Positions 36,434-42,990 of a DNA stretch of 64,000 nt are shown here, one piece after another. The notes beneath the pieces were generated by a model, which did no database searches, had not been told where the DNA came from, and saw only the letters and a list, made by a program, of their open reading frames with translations. The position numbers and the translations under genes are program-made. The stretch lies in NCBI GenBank assembly GCA_029260615.1, contig JAJDCX010000034.1, forward strand, positions 1-64,000, read 5' to 3'. Every line of letters begins with the position of its first letter. Positions within the stretch are counted from its first letter, which is position 1. This DNA comes from Phycisphaeraceae bacterium (GTDB taxonomy: Bacteria; Planctomycetota; Phycisphaerae; Phycisphaerales; Phycisphaeraceae).

Positions 36434-37072
36434 TTATCTCGCGTTCTCCGCGTCATCGCGGTGGGTGTGTTTGTTTTTGACTGCCCGGTTCTTGAGTGAT
36501 GCCGGCGTGAACCGCAGCACCAGGTAGCGTGTGCCGCAGCCGGACCGTCGCACGCGTGTGACGGTGACGGTGGTGCGTGCAACGCGGCGCAGATCCACGC
36601 CGATCAGGTTCAGTTCGCGTGTGATGAGGCAGGAGGTGTTGAACCCGTGGGGGTCCAGCGGCACGGTGCCGCGCGTGAGCCCCCCGCCCCCGGCCAGGGC
36701 GAACAGGCCGATGTGTCGTCGCTGCGCGTGAATGGCGACCAGGGCGTTGCCGTTCAGGCCCGCCCAGTTCGCGTCGGCATTAGCCAGGTGGACCCGGCCT
36801 TCGGATTCCACCAGGGCTGAGCCCGGCGGGATGAGTGTGGGGATAGGTGTGGCCCCCGGTGCCCCCGATCGACGCGTTGATCCGCGTGTGCCGGCCTGCG
36901 CAGCGCGTGTCCTAGGGCGCGACGACCGGGGGCCCGTCTCTGGGGTGGTGTTCGCAGTTGGTTTAGATATGGGACTTGAGGCTTGGGCCTCGGGTCCGGG
37001 GTTGAGGGGCGCAGCCCCCACGCTCGCCGCGCAGGCGACCGGGCTATGAGATTGTGCTGAGTCTAAACTTGC
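36434..37072 (-). CDS. Phage protein of unknown function, first of the leftward arm
   Basis: 212 residues from MASLDSAQ (an ATG at 37102 is an alternative). The first 75 residues are low in complexity (Ala/Pro/Thr/Arg). The rest looks folded, with SALVESEGRVHLANADANWAGLNGNALVAIHAQRRH and TVTVTRVRRSGCGTRYLVLRF. In Mu-like phages the first late gene after the middle region is sometimes an activator, but nothing here shows that. Confidence 0.45.
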   Translation of the reverse strand, partial: ASLDSAQSHSPVACAASVGAAPLNPGPEAQASSPISKPTANTTPETGPRSSRPRTRAAQAGTRGSTRRSGAPGATPIPTLIPPGSALVESEGRVHLANADANWAGLNGNALVAIHAQRRHIGLFALAGGGGLTRGTVPLDPHGFNTSCLITRELNLIGVDLRRVARTTVTVTRVRRSGCGTRYLVLRFTPASLKNRAVKNKHTHRDDAENAR

Positions 37073-37124
37073 CATCCGTGGCGCTCGCATCCTTGCCGCC
37101 ATGCAAAAAATGCACAGCTTTGGG

Positions 37125-37237
37125 TGCGAAACACCTTTGGACGCGGCGCGGAGAGCCCCTGATTGGGCCGGTGCGCTTGTTTAACGTGCAATGTGAGTTT
37201 GCCGGCTCAAGGCCGACGCGGCGCTACCACACGCCGC
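37125..37237 (+). repeat. Word cluster shared with 40635-40698
   Basis: The words TGCGAAACACCTTTGG (37125-37140), CGTGCAATGTG (37185-37195) and GCTACCACAC (37223-37232) recur at 40.6 kb on the same strand but in reverse order. The stretch is non-coding and lies between the divergent arms. Confidence 0.6.
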
Positions 37238-37329
37238 TGGGTTGTGGGGATAGCATGCGCCGAGAATTTCAGCTTGTCAACCCCTAATCTGAAAAATATT
37301 ATGAACGGTCGCCTTCGCGGCGGGCGGGT

Positions 37330-37974
37330 ATGATAGTGGCCATGAAAACCCCGGGCCCCATATTGGCAACGCAACTGGTAGTTCAGAGGTGTCCCCACTG
37401 CAACGTGGACCAGCCATCCATAATACTGCTGGGTGGCCACATGGATACCAATAATCACACTAACACCAAGAAGAGAACCTGGGCGATTTACAGATGTAAT
37501 CGATGCGGGGGGTGCGTTCTCTGTTGCTCTATTAGCGGTGTTGGACATGTGATCACGGAGATGTATCCCAAGCCAGATACCGTGAGTGACTCGATCCCAC
37601 CGAACGCCCGCCAATTTCTCGAAGACGCCATCATGTCTCGGGCCGCCAGGTCCGCATCAATCATGTCGGCGAACTCGTCGATCGACGCGATGCTGAAGCA
37701 TAAAAAATACACGGACGGGCACCTCTATCCCAGAATTGAGCAGGCCGCCAAAGAGCATGTCATCACGCAAGCAATGGCGGAATGGGCGCACGATGTCAGG
37801 ATGATCGCTAATGACATGCGGCACGCCGACGTGGATGCGCCTGCACCTACGGATGAAGACGTTGACGGGTGCATCGAGTTTGCGAAAGCACTCGCCGAGT
37901 ACCTATTTGTGCTGCCAGAGCGTGTAAGACGAAGCCGGTCCACTAAGTCCAGCGAAGCTACCCCCCAACCCTAG
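37330..37974 (+). CDS. DUF4145-type cargo protein with zinc ribbon
   Basis: 214 residues. The N terminus has two Cys pairs, CPHCN and CNRCGGC, spaced about 35 residues apart like a zinc ribbon. The C-terminal two thirds are helical (PPNARQFLEDAIMSRAARSASIMSANSSIDAMLKH; WAHDVRMIANDMRH), which fits the DUF4145 pattern with its R.......RA.E....L. DUF4145 proteins often accompany restriction or other defence genes. It is transcribed opposite to the late arm and has fewer GC-rich codons than its neighbours, so it is probably a cargo (moron) gene. Confidence 0.65.
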   Translation: MIVAMKTPGPILATQLVVQRCPHCNVDQPSIILLGGHMDTNNHTNTKKRTWAIYRCNRCGGCVLCCSISGVGHVITEMYPKPDTVSDSIPPNARQFLEDAIMSRAARSASIMSANSSIDAMLKHKKYTDGHLYPRIEQAAKEHVITQAMAEWAHDVRMIANDMRHADVDAPAPTDEDVDGCIEFAKALAEYLFVLPERVRRSRSTKSSEATPQP

Positions 37975-38199
37975 TCCCTCTATGGGGTTCCCGAACCGAG
38001 GCGCATAAGCGAGCGTATCAAGATTACAACAGCCACCCCCAAGCCGTGGTATAGCCCGTTCGCAGCGGCACAACCCCTAGAGGCGGCTGATTCCCACCCC
38101 GGAGGGGTCCGGTAATCTCGGTCTGCCAAATTGGCCTGTTGTGTTAATTCTCGATATCCGATCTATGCAAAGGGCCACCCGTGGACTATGCTATCTAGG
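37975..38199. other. Intergenic region in the cargo segment
   Basis: 225 bases without a recognised gene. ACCCCGGAGGGGT near 38097-38109 can form a short hairpin after the DUF4145 gene. Confidence 0.35.
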
Positions 38200-38475
38200 A
38201 TGAGTGTGCTTGCCATGCCATTAGAAGAAGAAATCGCTTACTTCAACGACCACCGGGACAATTGGATTGCTGGTGGTCACGAAGGGCAGTGGTGTGTTGT
38301 CTTGGGGGACAACTTGCTAGGGTTTTTTGGTGATATGCCGGAAGCCTATGCCGCCGGTGCTCAAGCCCACGGAGACGGCGTGAGTTTCCTGGTCAAGCAG
38401 GTGCTGCCAGAAGATCCGGTGGCCACCATTCAGCGTGTATACTGGCCACTAGATGAGCAAGCGCCGATCCAATAA
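38200..38475 (+). CDS. Small protein upstream of aspartic protease (DUF5678-like)
   Basis: 91 residues from MSVLAMPLEEEIAYF (an ATG at 38215 is also possible). Features are EIAYFNDHRDNWIAGGHEGQWCVVLGDNLLGFF and a C-terminal VKQVLPEDPVATIQRVYWP. Short proteins with a helix-strand start of this type are often found in front of retropepsin-like proteases. The 3' end overlaps the protease gene by 23 bases, indicating a coupled pair. Confidence 0.55.
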   Translation: MSVLAMPLEEEIAYFNDHRDNWIAGGHEGQWCVVLGDNLLGFFGDMPEAYAAGAQAHGDGVSFLVKQVLPEDPVATIQRVYWPLDEQAPIQ

Positions 38476-38944
38476 AGCAGCCCGCGACCGTAAGGGCAAA
38501 GCGAAAGCACACAAGAGCAAGGAACAGCGGAAAGCCAAGCAGCACGCTGTGATGCGCGGCCCAATAGAAAACAATGCATGCACTCTGAAGCTCAAGATCG
38601 GGCATCCGGATAGTTCCCTGCTTAATGAGTTTTCACCTATCGAAGCAATCATAGACACCGGGGCCACCAACTCGGCGATTAGCAAGGAAATTGCAGACAA
38701 ACTTAAACTCCCCGTCGTAGATACGATAGGCGTCAGGGGTGTTCATGGTGTCAGGCCCGCGCCGGTGGTTATTGTGAAGATCGTGGTGGAAGACAAAGGC
38801 TTGGCTGTGGCTAGAACTATCACGGCTACAGTTCAAGACCAGTTGCCCGACAATATGCTTTTTGGGATGGACGCCATGAAGGGAGGCGTTCTTAAGGTCG
38901 ATACCAACAGAGGCACCTGGGAGTGGCGATTAACAGGGCTTTAA
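38453..38944 (+). CDS. Retropepsin-like aspartic protease
   Basis: 163 residues. A very basic N-terminal tail (KRRSNKAARDRKGKAKAHKSKEQRKAKQ) precedes the protease core. The active-site triplet is Asp68-Thr-Gly in IEAIIDTGATNSAIS, followed by the hydrophobic strands expected of a clan AA monomer and LFGMDAMKGGVLKVD near the end. Such proteins act as homodimers. The substrate is unknown; it may process the protein encoded just upstream. Confidence 0.75.
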   Translation: MSKRRSNKAARDRKGKAKAHKSKEQRKAKQHAVMRGPIENNACTLKLKIGHPDSSLLNEFSPIEAIIDTGATNSAISKEIADKLKLPVVDTIGVRGVHGVRPAPVVIVKIVVEDKGLAVARTITATVQDQLPDNMLFGMDAMKGGVLKVDTNRGTWEWRLTGL

Positions 38945-39011
38945 ATCGCTTCGCATTATTGTGATCTCCCGACCTGTTTCACCGCACGTCATACCCGTCT
39001 CTACCCCCCAA

Positions 39012-39665
39012 TCACTCCCTATTTGCGTCAGACTTATCATCCTCCACGCGGTCTAACACACGCTTGGCCACCTGGGCTTCCTCGTACATTGCTGCAGCTT
39101 CTTCAAGGGTGCCATAGTTTCGATATGTATATGCCAGATAAGAAGCGATGGTCCCAACTCTCGGCACGACAGGATCGCCTTCTTTGAACCGGTCCCGCAC
39201 GAACCGGTATTCTTGCTCTAGAAATCTACGGCCACGATCTTTCCTAAAATCAAAGGCGACGCGCGCTAGCTCCGTCGAATCTGTTGGTATCAGCAATGAA
39301 AGGTACGCCATTTCCTCGGCGTATGAAGGGACATCCTCCACCACGGCGTAGGACTCACACGCTCTTTTTGCGATAGCTAACACCGAGGTCCACTCCGCGT
39401 CCGGCAGCACATAGCGGACACGGATATAGGCATCCGCCCGCTCGCCCTGGCTGGCGGGGCATTCGATTGCCGACATGGCTTCCCGGACCTCTTTGATTCG
39501 ATCCGCGTCTTGGGTGATCGCCAGCCCGCGCGGGTACATCAGCACCCAATCCTCGTACTCTTGGGTCCGTTCCGCCACCGCTTCCGGGGGAGAAAAAAAA
39601 TCTGCATACCCAACCCCGATACCCGCGACAAACGCCATCGAAACCAGTAGACTTGTTCGTGTCAT
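39012..39665 (-). CDS. Membrane-anchored or exported protein of unknown function
   Basis: 217 residues. The N terminus LLVSMAFVAGIGVGYADFF is a signal peptide or anchor. The rest is helical, with a TPR-like stretch near the end (ASYLAYTYRNYGTLEEAAAMYEEAQ). It is transcribed opposite to both neighbours. It is probably a cargo gene; the function is not recognised. Confidence 0.55.
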   Translation of the reverse strand: MTRTSLLVSMAFVAGIGVGYADFFSPPEAVAERTQEYEDWVLMYPRGLAITQDADRIKEVREAMSAIECPASQGERADAYIRVRYVLPDAEWTSVLAIAKRACESYAVVEDVPSYAEEMAYLSLLIPTDSTELARVAFDFRKDRGRRFLEQEYRFVRDRFKEGDPVVPRVGTIASYLAYTYRNYGTLEEAAAMYEEAQVAKRVLDRVEDDKSDANRE

Positions 39666-39686
39666 GTTAGCCCTTTCCGGAGTTCA

Positions 39687-40082
39687 ATGATGCACATCCG
39701 AGTCGGCACCTTTCGTTACGAGATCATCGCGCGCAGCGGCAAGCTGACCAACGATCGGGGCGAGCCGTGCATGGGCCTGGCCTGGCCGGACCTGGGCCGC
39801 GTGGAGTTCTCGATGGCGTGCAAGCCCAGCAAGCGGTGGGGCGTGGTGTGGCACGAGATCCTGCACCTGGCGAAGGCGGACCTGGACATCCACGACAAGC
39901 GGAGTATGAGCGAGGAGGCGGTGTGCAACCTGATCGGGCTGGTGATGGCGCTGATGGACCCGATCGACATCATGCGGCTGCACGTCTATGTCATGCAGGG
40001 CATCGACGCCCCGGCGGTGATGGTGATGCCGAACCTGAATAACCCGGTCCCCGTCTTCCACTTCACCCCTCCCCCGGCTTAG
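39687..40082 (+). CDS. Small HExxH (zinc peptidase-like) phage protein
   Basis: 131 residues (an ATG at 39690 is alternative). WHEILHLAKADL gives His56-Glu57-xx-His60, a zincin motif. The surroundings (GRVEFSMACKPSKRWGVVWHEILHLA) resemble short phage peptidases of the ImmA/SprT kind, but a third ligand is not certain. A GGAG site lies just upstream. It overlaps the 3' end of the convergent regulator gene by 20 bases. A role in regulator turnover is possible. Confidence 0.55.
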   Translation: MMHIRVGTFRYEIIARSGKLTNDRGEPCMGLAWPDLGRVEFSMACKPSKRWGVVWHEILHLAKADLDIHDKRSMSEEAVCNLIGLVMALMDPIDIMRLHVYVMQGIDAPAVMVMPNLNNPVPVFHFTPPPA

Positions 40083-40344
40083 ACCGCTTGGAGCTACCCG
40101 GCCGCGTGGGGGTCGACTTCTGCCCCTTACCTTTCTTCGCGGCTTGGCGAGGCACAACGATCGCTTGATACGGCCCTGGGTCGTGCCGCGACATCAACAT
40201 CTTTTCTCGTGTTTCAGCGTCCTGCTGTATGAAGTGCGCGACGAGGGACTCGATCACCTGTTTCTCTATGAGCCGCCGTTCGGCGCAGAACCCCTCGAAG
40301 GCAGCGGCCAGATCGTCACCGAACTCGAAAGTTTTTCTTTTCAT
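40063..40344 (-). CDS. Small ribbon-helix-helix-like regulator, candidate prophage repressor
   Basis: 93 residues. The first 40 (KRKTFEFGDDLAAAFEGFCAERRLIEKQVIESLVAHFI) fit a beta strand followed by two helices, as in ribbon-helix-helix DNA-binding proteins. The tail is basic. It is the only leftward gene abutting the rightward early genes, with a 109-base divergent gap, which is the position of the lysogeny switch in transposable phages. No CI- or Ner-like repressor was found elsewhere. Confidence 0.5.
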   Translation of the reverse strand: MKRKTFEFGDDLAAAFEGFCAERRLIEKQVIESLVAHFIQQDAETREKMLMSRHDPGPYQAIVVPRQAAKKGKGQKSTPTRPGSSKRSKPGEG

Positions 40345-40453
40345 CTAAACCCATGATCTGTTGTGGTTTGCATTAGGTCAATTCAGTAATACACAGGAAT
40401 ATTCATGTATCGCTGTTGACTGCGACGATCTTCAGGTTAAGCTGGGTTTAATC
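40345..40453. promoter_or_regulatory. Divergent early control region (candidate lysogeny switch)
   Basis: This AT-richer gap separates the candidate repressor from the rightward early genes. It contains the imperfect dyad ATACACAGGAATATTCATGTAT's core GGAATATTC (40396-40404) flanked by ATACA and TGTAT, and TTGACT at 40416. The dyad is a plausible operator. Promoter hexamers cannot be fixed. Confidence 0.4.
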
Positions 40454-40633
40454 ATGGCGATCTCATTCAACAACACCGAACTCGAATCACGCCTACAGCG
40501 GCTTGGCAAGATGCAACCCGTGCCGGTGTCCAAGCACGCGATGCTCCGGGAGATCGTCCGCGAAGCAACCAAAGACCTCCGCCGCCCAAACGCCTGGCGT
40601 AGGCCCGTCCCCCGAAACAAGGGGGCGGCTTGA
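40454..40633 (+). CDS. Small basic protein, first early gene
   Basis: 59 residues from MAISFNNTELESRLQRLGK. The helix VSKHAMLREIVREATKDLR and a preceding strand suggest another ribbon-helix-helix or similar DNA-binding fold. It could be the counterpart (Ner/Cro-like) of the divergent regulator. The function is inferred from position. Confidence 0.45.
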   Translation: MAISFNNTELESRLQRLGKMQPVPVSKHAMLREIVREATKDLRRPNAWRRPVPRNKGAA

Positions 40634-40634
40634 C

Positions 40635-40900
40635 TCGCTACCACACCCCGCCGCCTCGTTGGCGTCGGGCGTGCAATGTGCCCGCGAAGCACCTTTGGCC
40701 TAACGGGCCAACGCGGGCCTTGAGGCTTAACGGCCTCACCATCCCCCGGAAGGGGTCGGGTCCGGCGAGAGCCGAGCCCGGCCCTTCGCTTGGAGCGGCG
40801 GTGCGTAGCCGTCGATACGCACGCGGCGGTGTCCACACCACCGCGTGCCTTGGACCCTGCACCGGGAAGAGGGCGTGACCCACAGACGCCCTCTTCTTCT
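40635..40900 (+). ncRNA. Candidate structured RNA: six consecutive compact hairpins
   Basis: A 412-base gene-free gap holds six short perfect or near-perfect hairpins in a row. They are TTGGCC-TAACG-GGCCAA (40695), TGAGGC-TTAACG-GCCTCA (40721), CCCC-GGAA-GGGG (40744), a GAGA-capped CCGGC/GCCG stem inside 40758-40779, GTGCGTA/TACGCAC (40801-40822), GCGG.GGTG/CACC.CCGC (40823-40845), and an 11-bp stem GAAGAGGGCGT/ACGCCCTCTTC (40866-40896). The last is followed by TTCTTCT. Counting the pyrimidine-flanked last stem as a terminator leaves a possible RNA of about 260 bases. There is no convincing open frame. Confidence 0.5.
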
Positions 40901-41045
40901 CCCCACGGTGACGGCCGCTTGACCGCGATCGTCACCCTTAAACACGGCAACGGATGCTGTGTGTTTCATGCCCGGAGGTTAACACCCGCCGGGTTCGCAC
41001 GGAGGCGACATGTTGGATGGGACTCTTCAGTATGAGGACACACCG

Positions 41046-41534
41046 ATGAGCGCCGACGTGCTTCAGAAACTCATCCAGGGCGGGGCGCTCACGGTCGATG
41101 ATCTGGCCGACCTGATGAACATCCAATCCCACAGCGCCTACCCGTACCTCTCCGAACGCGAGATGCGGTACAGCCACCTCCGCACGCTGTGCCGCCGGTC
41201 ATCGGACGCAAGGATTCCCGGTGCCTTCTACGGCGACCTGATGGCCGGCACGGGCTGGGCCGCTGTCTATATAGAAGCCGACCTGGATCTCGACGGCGAC
41301 GGGGATGTGGATACCGACGACGTGCTGGCAGCGGGGATCGAATCGCTGTGTGCATTAACCGCGTACCTGCGGAAGGTGCAGAGCGGCAAAGACACCGGCA
41401 AGCAGACCCTGTCAGATCTCAAGCAGCGCGTGCTCCAGGGCATCGTCACCAGCGAACGCGCTGCCGCACACATTGAAGCGCACAAGCCCAAGCGGCGCAG
41501 GTGCCGCCGGCCATTAGCCTCGGGGGTCGTGTGA
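41046..41534 (+). CDS. Phage regulatory CII-like protein
   Basis: 162 residues from MSADVLQKLIQGGALTVDDLADLMNI. The beginning LTVDDLADLMNIQSHSAYPYLSEREMRYSHLRTLCRRS matches the usual opening of phage CII-like regulators, where a small helix-turn-helix is followed by a helical tail. A calcium-loop-like acidic run (DLDLDGDGDVDTDDV) in the middle is odd. It heads the run of tightly overlapped early genes and may activate them. Confidence 0.6.
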   Translation: MSADVLQKLIQGGALTVDDLADLMNIQSHSAYPYLSEREMRYSHLRTLCRRSSDARIPGAFYGDLMAGTGWAAVYIEADLDLDGDGDVDTDDVLAAGIESLCALTAYLRKVQSGKDTGKQTLSDLKQRVLQGIVTSERAAAHIEAHKPKRRRCRRPLASGVV

Positions 41535-41848
41535 TGTTTGAGAGATCATCCGATATGTACGACCACGTCAATGCGATGGTGCAGCTCGGGCTTCAATTGC
41601 GCAAGGAGATGGAGTCTAGCCGGACGAAACACGCCCGCCCCGATTGCATGCTGTTGTGCAAGGCGTCCATCCGGCATGCCAACAATCTCCACGCCCTCAT
41701 CTCCGCGACCGCCGGCGAGCGACTCCCCTTGGACGCCCCCCTCACTAACAACCCCGCCGCCACTAGCGGCACCCCCGTCGCTGGCTTTGACCTGGCCCAC
41801 CCAGACGTCCCACCCACATTCAGGTTCACGGGTCGAGGTGACGCATGA
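41534..41848 (+). CDS. Early phage protein, unknown
   Basis: 104 residues from MFERSSDMYDHVNAM, whose ATG overlaps the TGA of the gene before. The first half is helical (LGLQLRKEMESSRTKHARP; LLCKASIRHANNLHALISAT). The end is Pro/Thr-rich. I do not recognise a family. ATGA coupling to the next gene. Confidence 0.5.
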   Translation: MFERSSDMYDHVNAMVQLGLQLRKEMESSRTKHARPDCMLLCKASIRHANNLHALISATAGERLPLDAPLTNNPAATSGTPVAGFDLAHPDVPPTFRFTGRGDA

Positions 41849-42075
41849 CCAGTGACACTCGGCAGGCCGTCGCCGTTACGCGGGTCGATCGCGACAAGCC
41901 ATTCATGGCGGTTGTGTTGAGTCCGTTCACCGGTGTCGTGCAGCACATGGGTGAGACGTGGCAGCAGTTCATCGGCGTGGACGCGGCGAGGCACACCCGC
42001 GAAACCACCAACAATCTTAACCGTGCCTACGAGCTGGGCCGACGATCACCGCACCGCGAGGGGGTGGGCGCATGA
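41845..42075 (+). CDS. Early phage protein, unknown
   Basis: 76 residues, mixed alpha/beta (AVAVTRVDRDKPFMAVVLSPFTG). It overlaps both neighbours by four bases, so translation is coupled. No family recognised. Confidence 0.5.
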   Translation: MTSDTRQAVAVTRVDRDKPFMAVVLSPFTGVVQHMGETWQQFIGVDAARHTRETTNNLNRAYELGRRSPHREGVGA

Positions 42076-42362
42076 ACAAACGACAACCCCCCAAGGCCCG
42101 TCACAGTGAGCCGTTCTGGACGGCACCACGCCGCAAGGCGCAGCGCCGACGTGTCTCGCCCCTGGACGCTGCGTGTCAGGCGGCGAGACGAAGCGCTATC
42201 GCGCTGGGTGAATGCCCGCACATCCGACCGCTGCTGGCCAGCCACCGCACGCAGACGATCTGGCCGTGTCAAGGCACCGTGATATTGAGGGTCCGTCCAC
42301 CGGGGATCGACCGCCTGCTGAAGTTGATTTTTATCAAGGAAGGATCGCCGTGCTGCAACTAA
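42072..42362 (+). CDS. Early basic phage protein, unknown
   Basis: 96 residues with a very basic first third (RRKAQRRRVSPLDAACQAARR). It overlaps the next gene by 13 bases. No family recognised; a nucleic-acid-binding role is possible from the charge. Confidence 0.45.
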   Translation: MNKRQPPKARHSEPFWTAPRRKAQRRRVSPLDAACQAARRSAIALGECPHIRPLLASHRTQTIWPCQGTVILRVRPPGIDRLLKLIFIKEGSPCCN

Positions 42363-42787
42363 CGAAACCCGCCAAAGGCCACGCCGCCGTTAAGCCCACC
42401 CGCCACGGGCACAACTTCACCGCCAAGCGTCACCGTGGCAAGCCGCGTGTTGCGCCGCTGGCGACGGTGGATCGTTTGGAGAGTACCGCGCCGCCATCGA
42501 CCGAGCGTGTCTGGTGTCCCCGGTGCGACAAGTGCCACGCGGTGGCGGTGGATTACGAATACATCAACAACCCCGCCGGTGTGCGCACCTACGTCAACCG
42601 CGTCGGCTACTGCGACGGGTGCGAAATGATTTACTGGTGGCAGCAGGCCTGCAACGCCACCGGCCAGCCGATGGGCAGATTCATTAAGGGATCGCTTGTG
42701 ACCAACGACAAGGCCAGCTCGGTCGAGAAGGTGCTGCGTGTGTACCCGCAACTGCGAGGCATTGAGCACGAACACCCGCACTATTGA
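42350..42787 (+). CDS. Early phage protein with zinc-ribbon-like Cys pairs
   Basis: 145 residues from a GTG preceded by AAGGAAGG. After a basic tail, CPRCDKCHAVAVDYEYINN and GYCDGCEMIYWWQ provide two CxxC pairs about 30 residues apart, likely to bind zinc. The start was chosen for its strong ribosome site even though it overlaps the gene before. The function is unknown. Confidence 0.55.
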   Translation: MLQLTKPAKGHAAVKPTRHGHNFTAKRHRGKPRVAPLATVDRLESTAPPSTERVWCPRCDKCHAVAVDYEYINNPAGVRTYVNRVGYCDGCEMIYWWQQACNATGQPMGRFIKGSLVTNDKASSVEKVLRVYPQLRGIEHEHPHY

Positions 42788-42795
42788 TCCAACCC

Positions 42796-42990
42796 ATGCA
42801 CACACTGTTAATCACCTATCAATGGGGCATGTACGGCGGGCTGCTGGCAATCACCGCCGCGTGTGTGATTGTTCCGTTCCTCAAGGATGCGCACGACGAG
42901 GCGATGCGTGAAAAACACCAGGCCTCACGCCGCACCGCAACCACGATCCGATACCTCCGCCCGACCCGACCCCGTAACCCAATCACCTAA
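42796..42990 (+). CDS. Small single-span membrane protein
   Basis: 64 residues from MHTLLITYQWGMYGG. One transmembrane helix (GGLLAITAACVIVPFL) and a basic C-terminal tail. Its last base is the first base of the transposase gene, so the two are coupled. The function is unknown. Confidence 0.5.
   Translation: MHTLLITYQWGMYGGLLAITAACVIVPFLKDAHDEAMREKHQASRRTATTIRYLRPTRPRNPIT

Noticed and set aside
40690-40900. Hairpin series considered as a CRISPR array or tRNA cluster
   Set aside because: The stems differ in sequence, spacing is irregular, there is no constant repeat, and no cloverleaf can be drawn.
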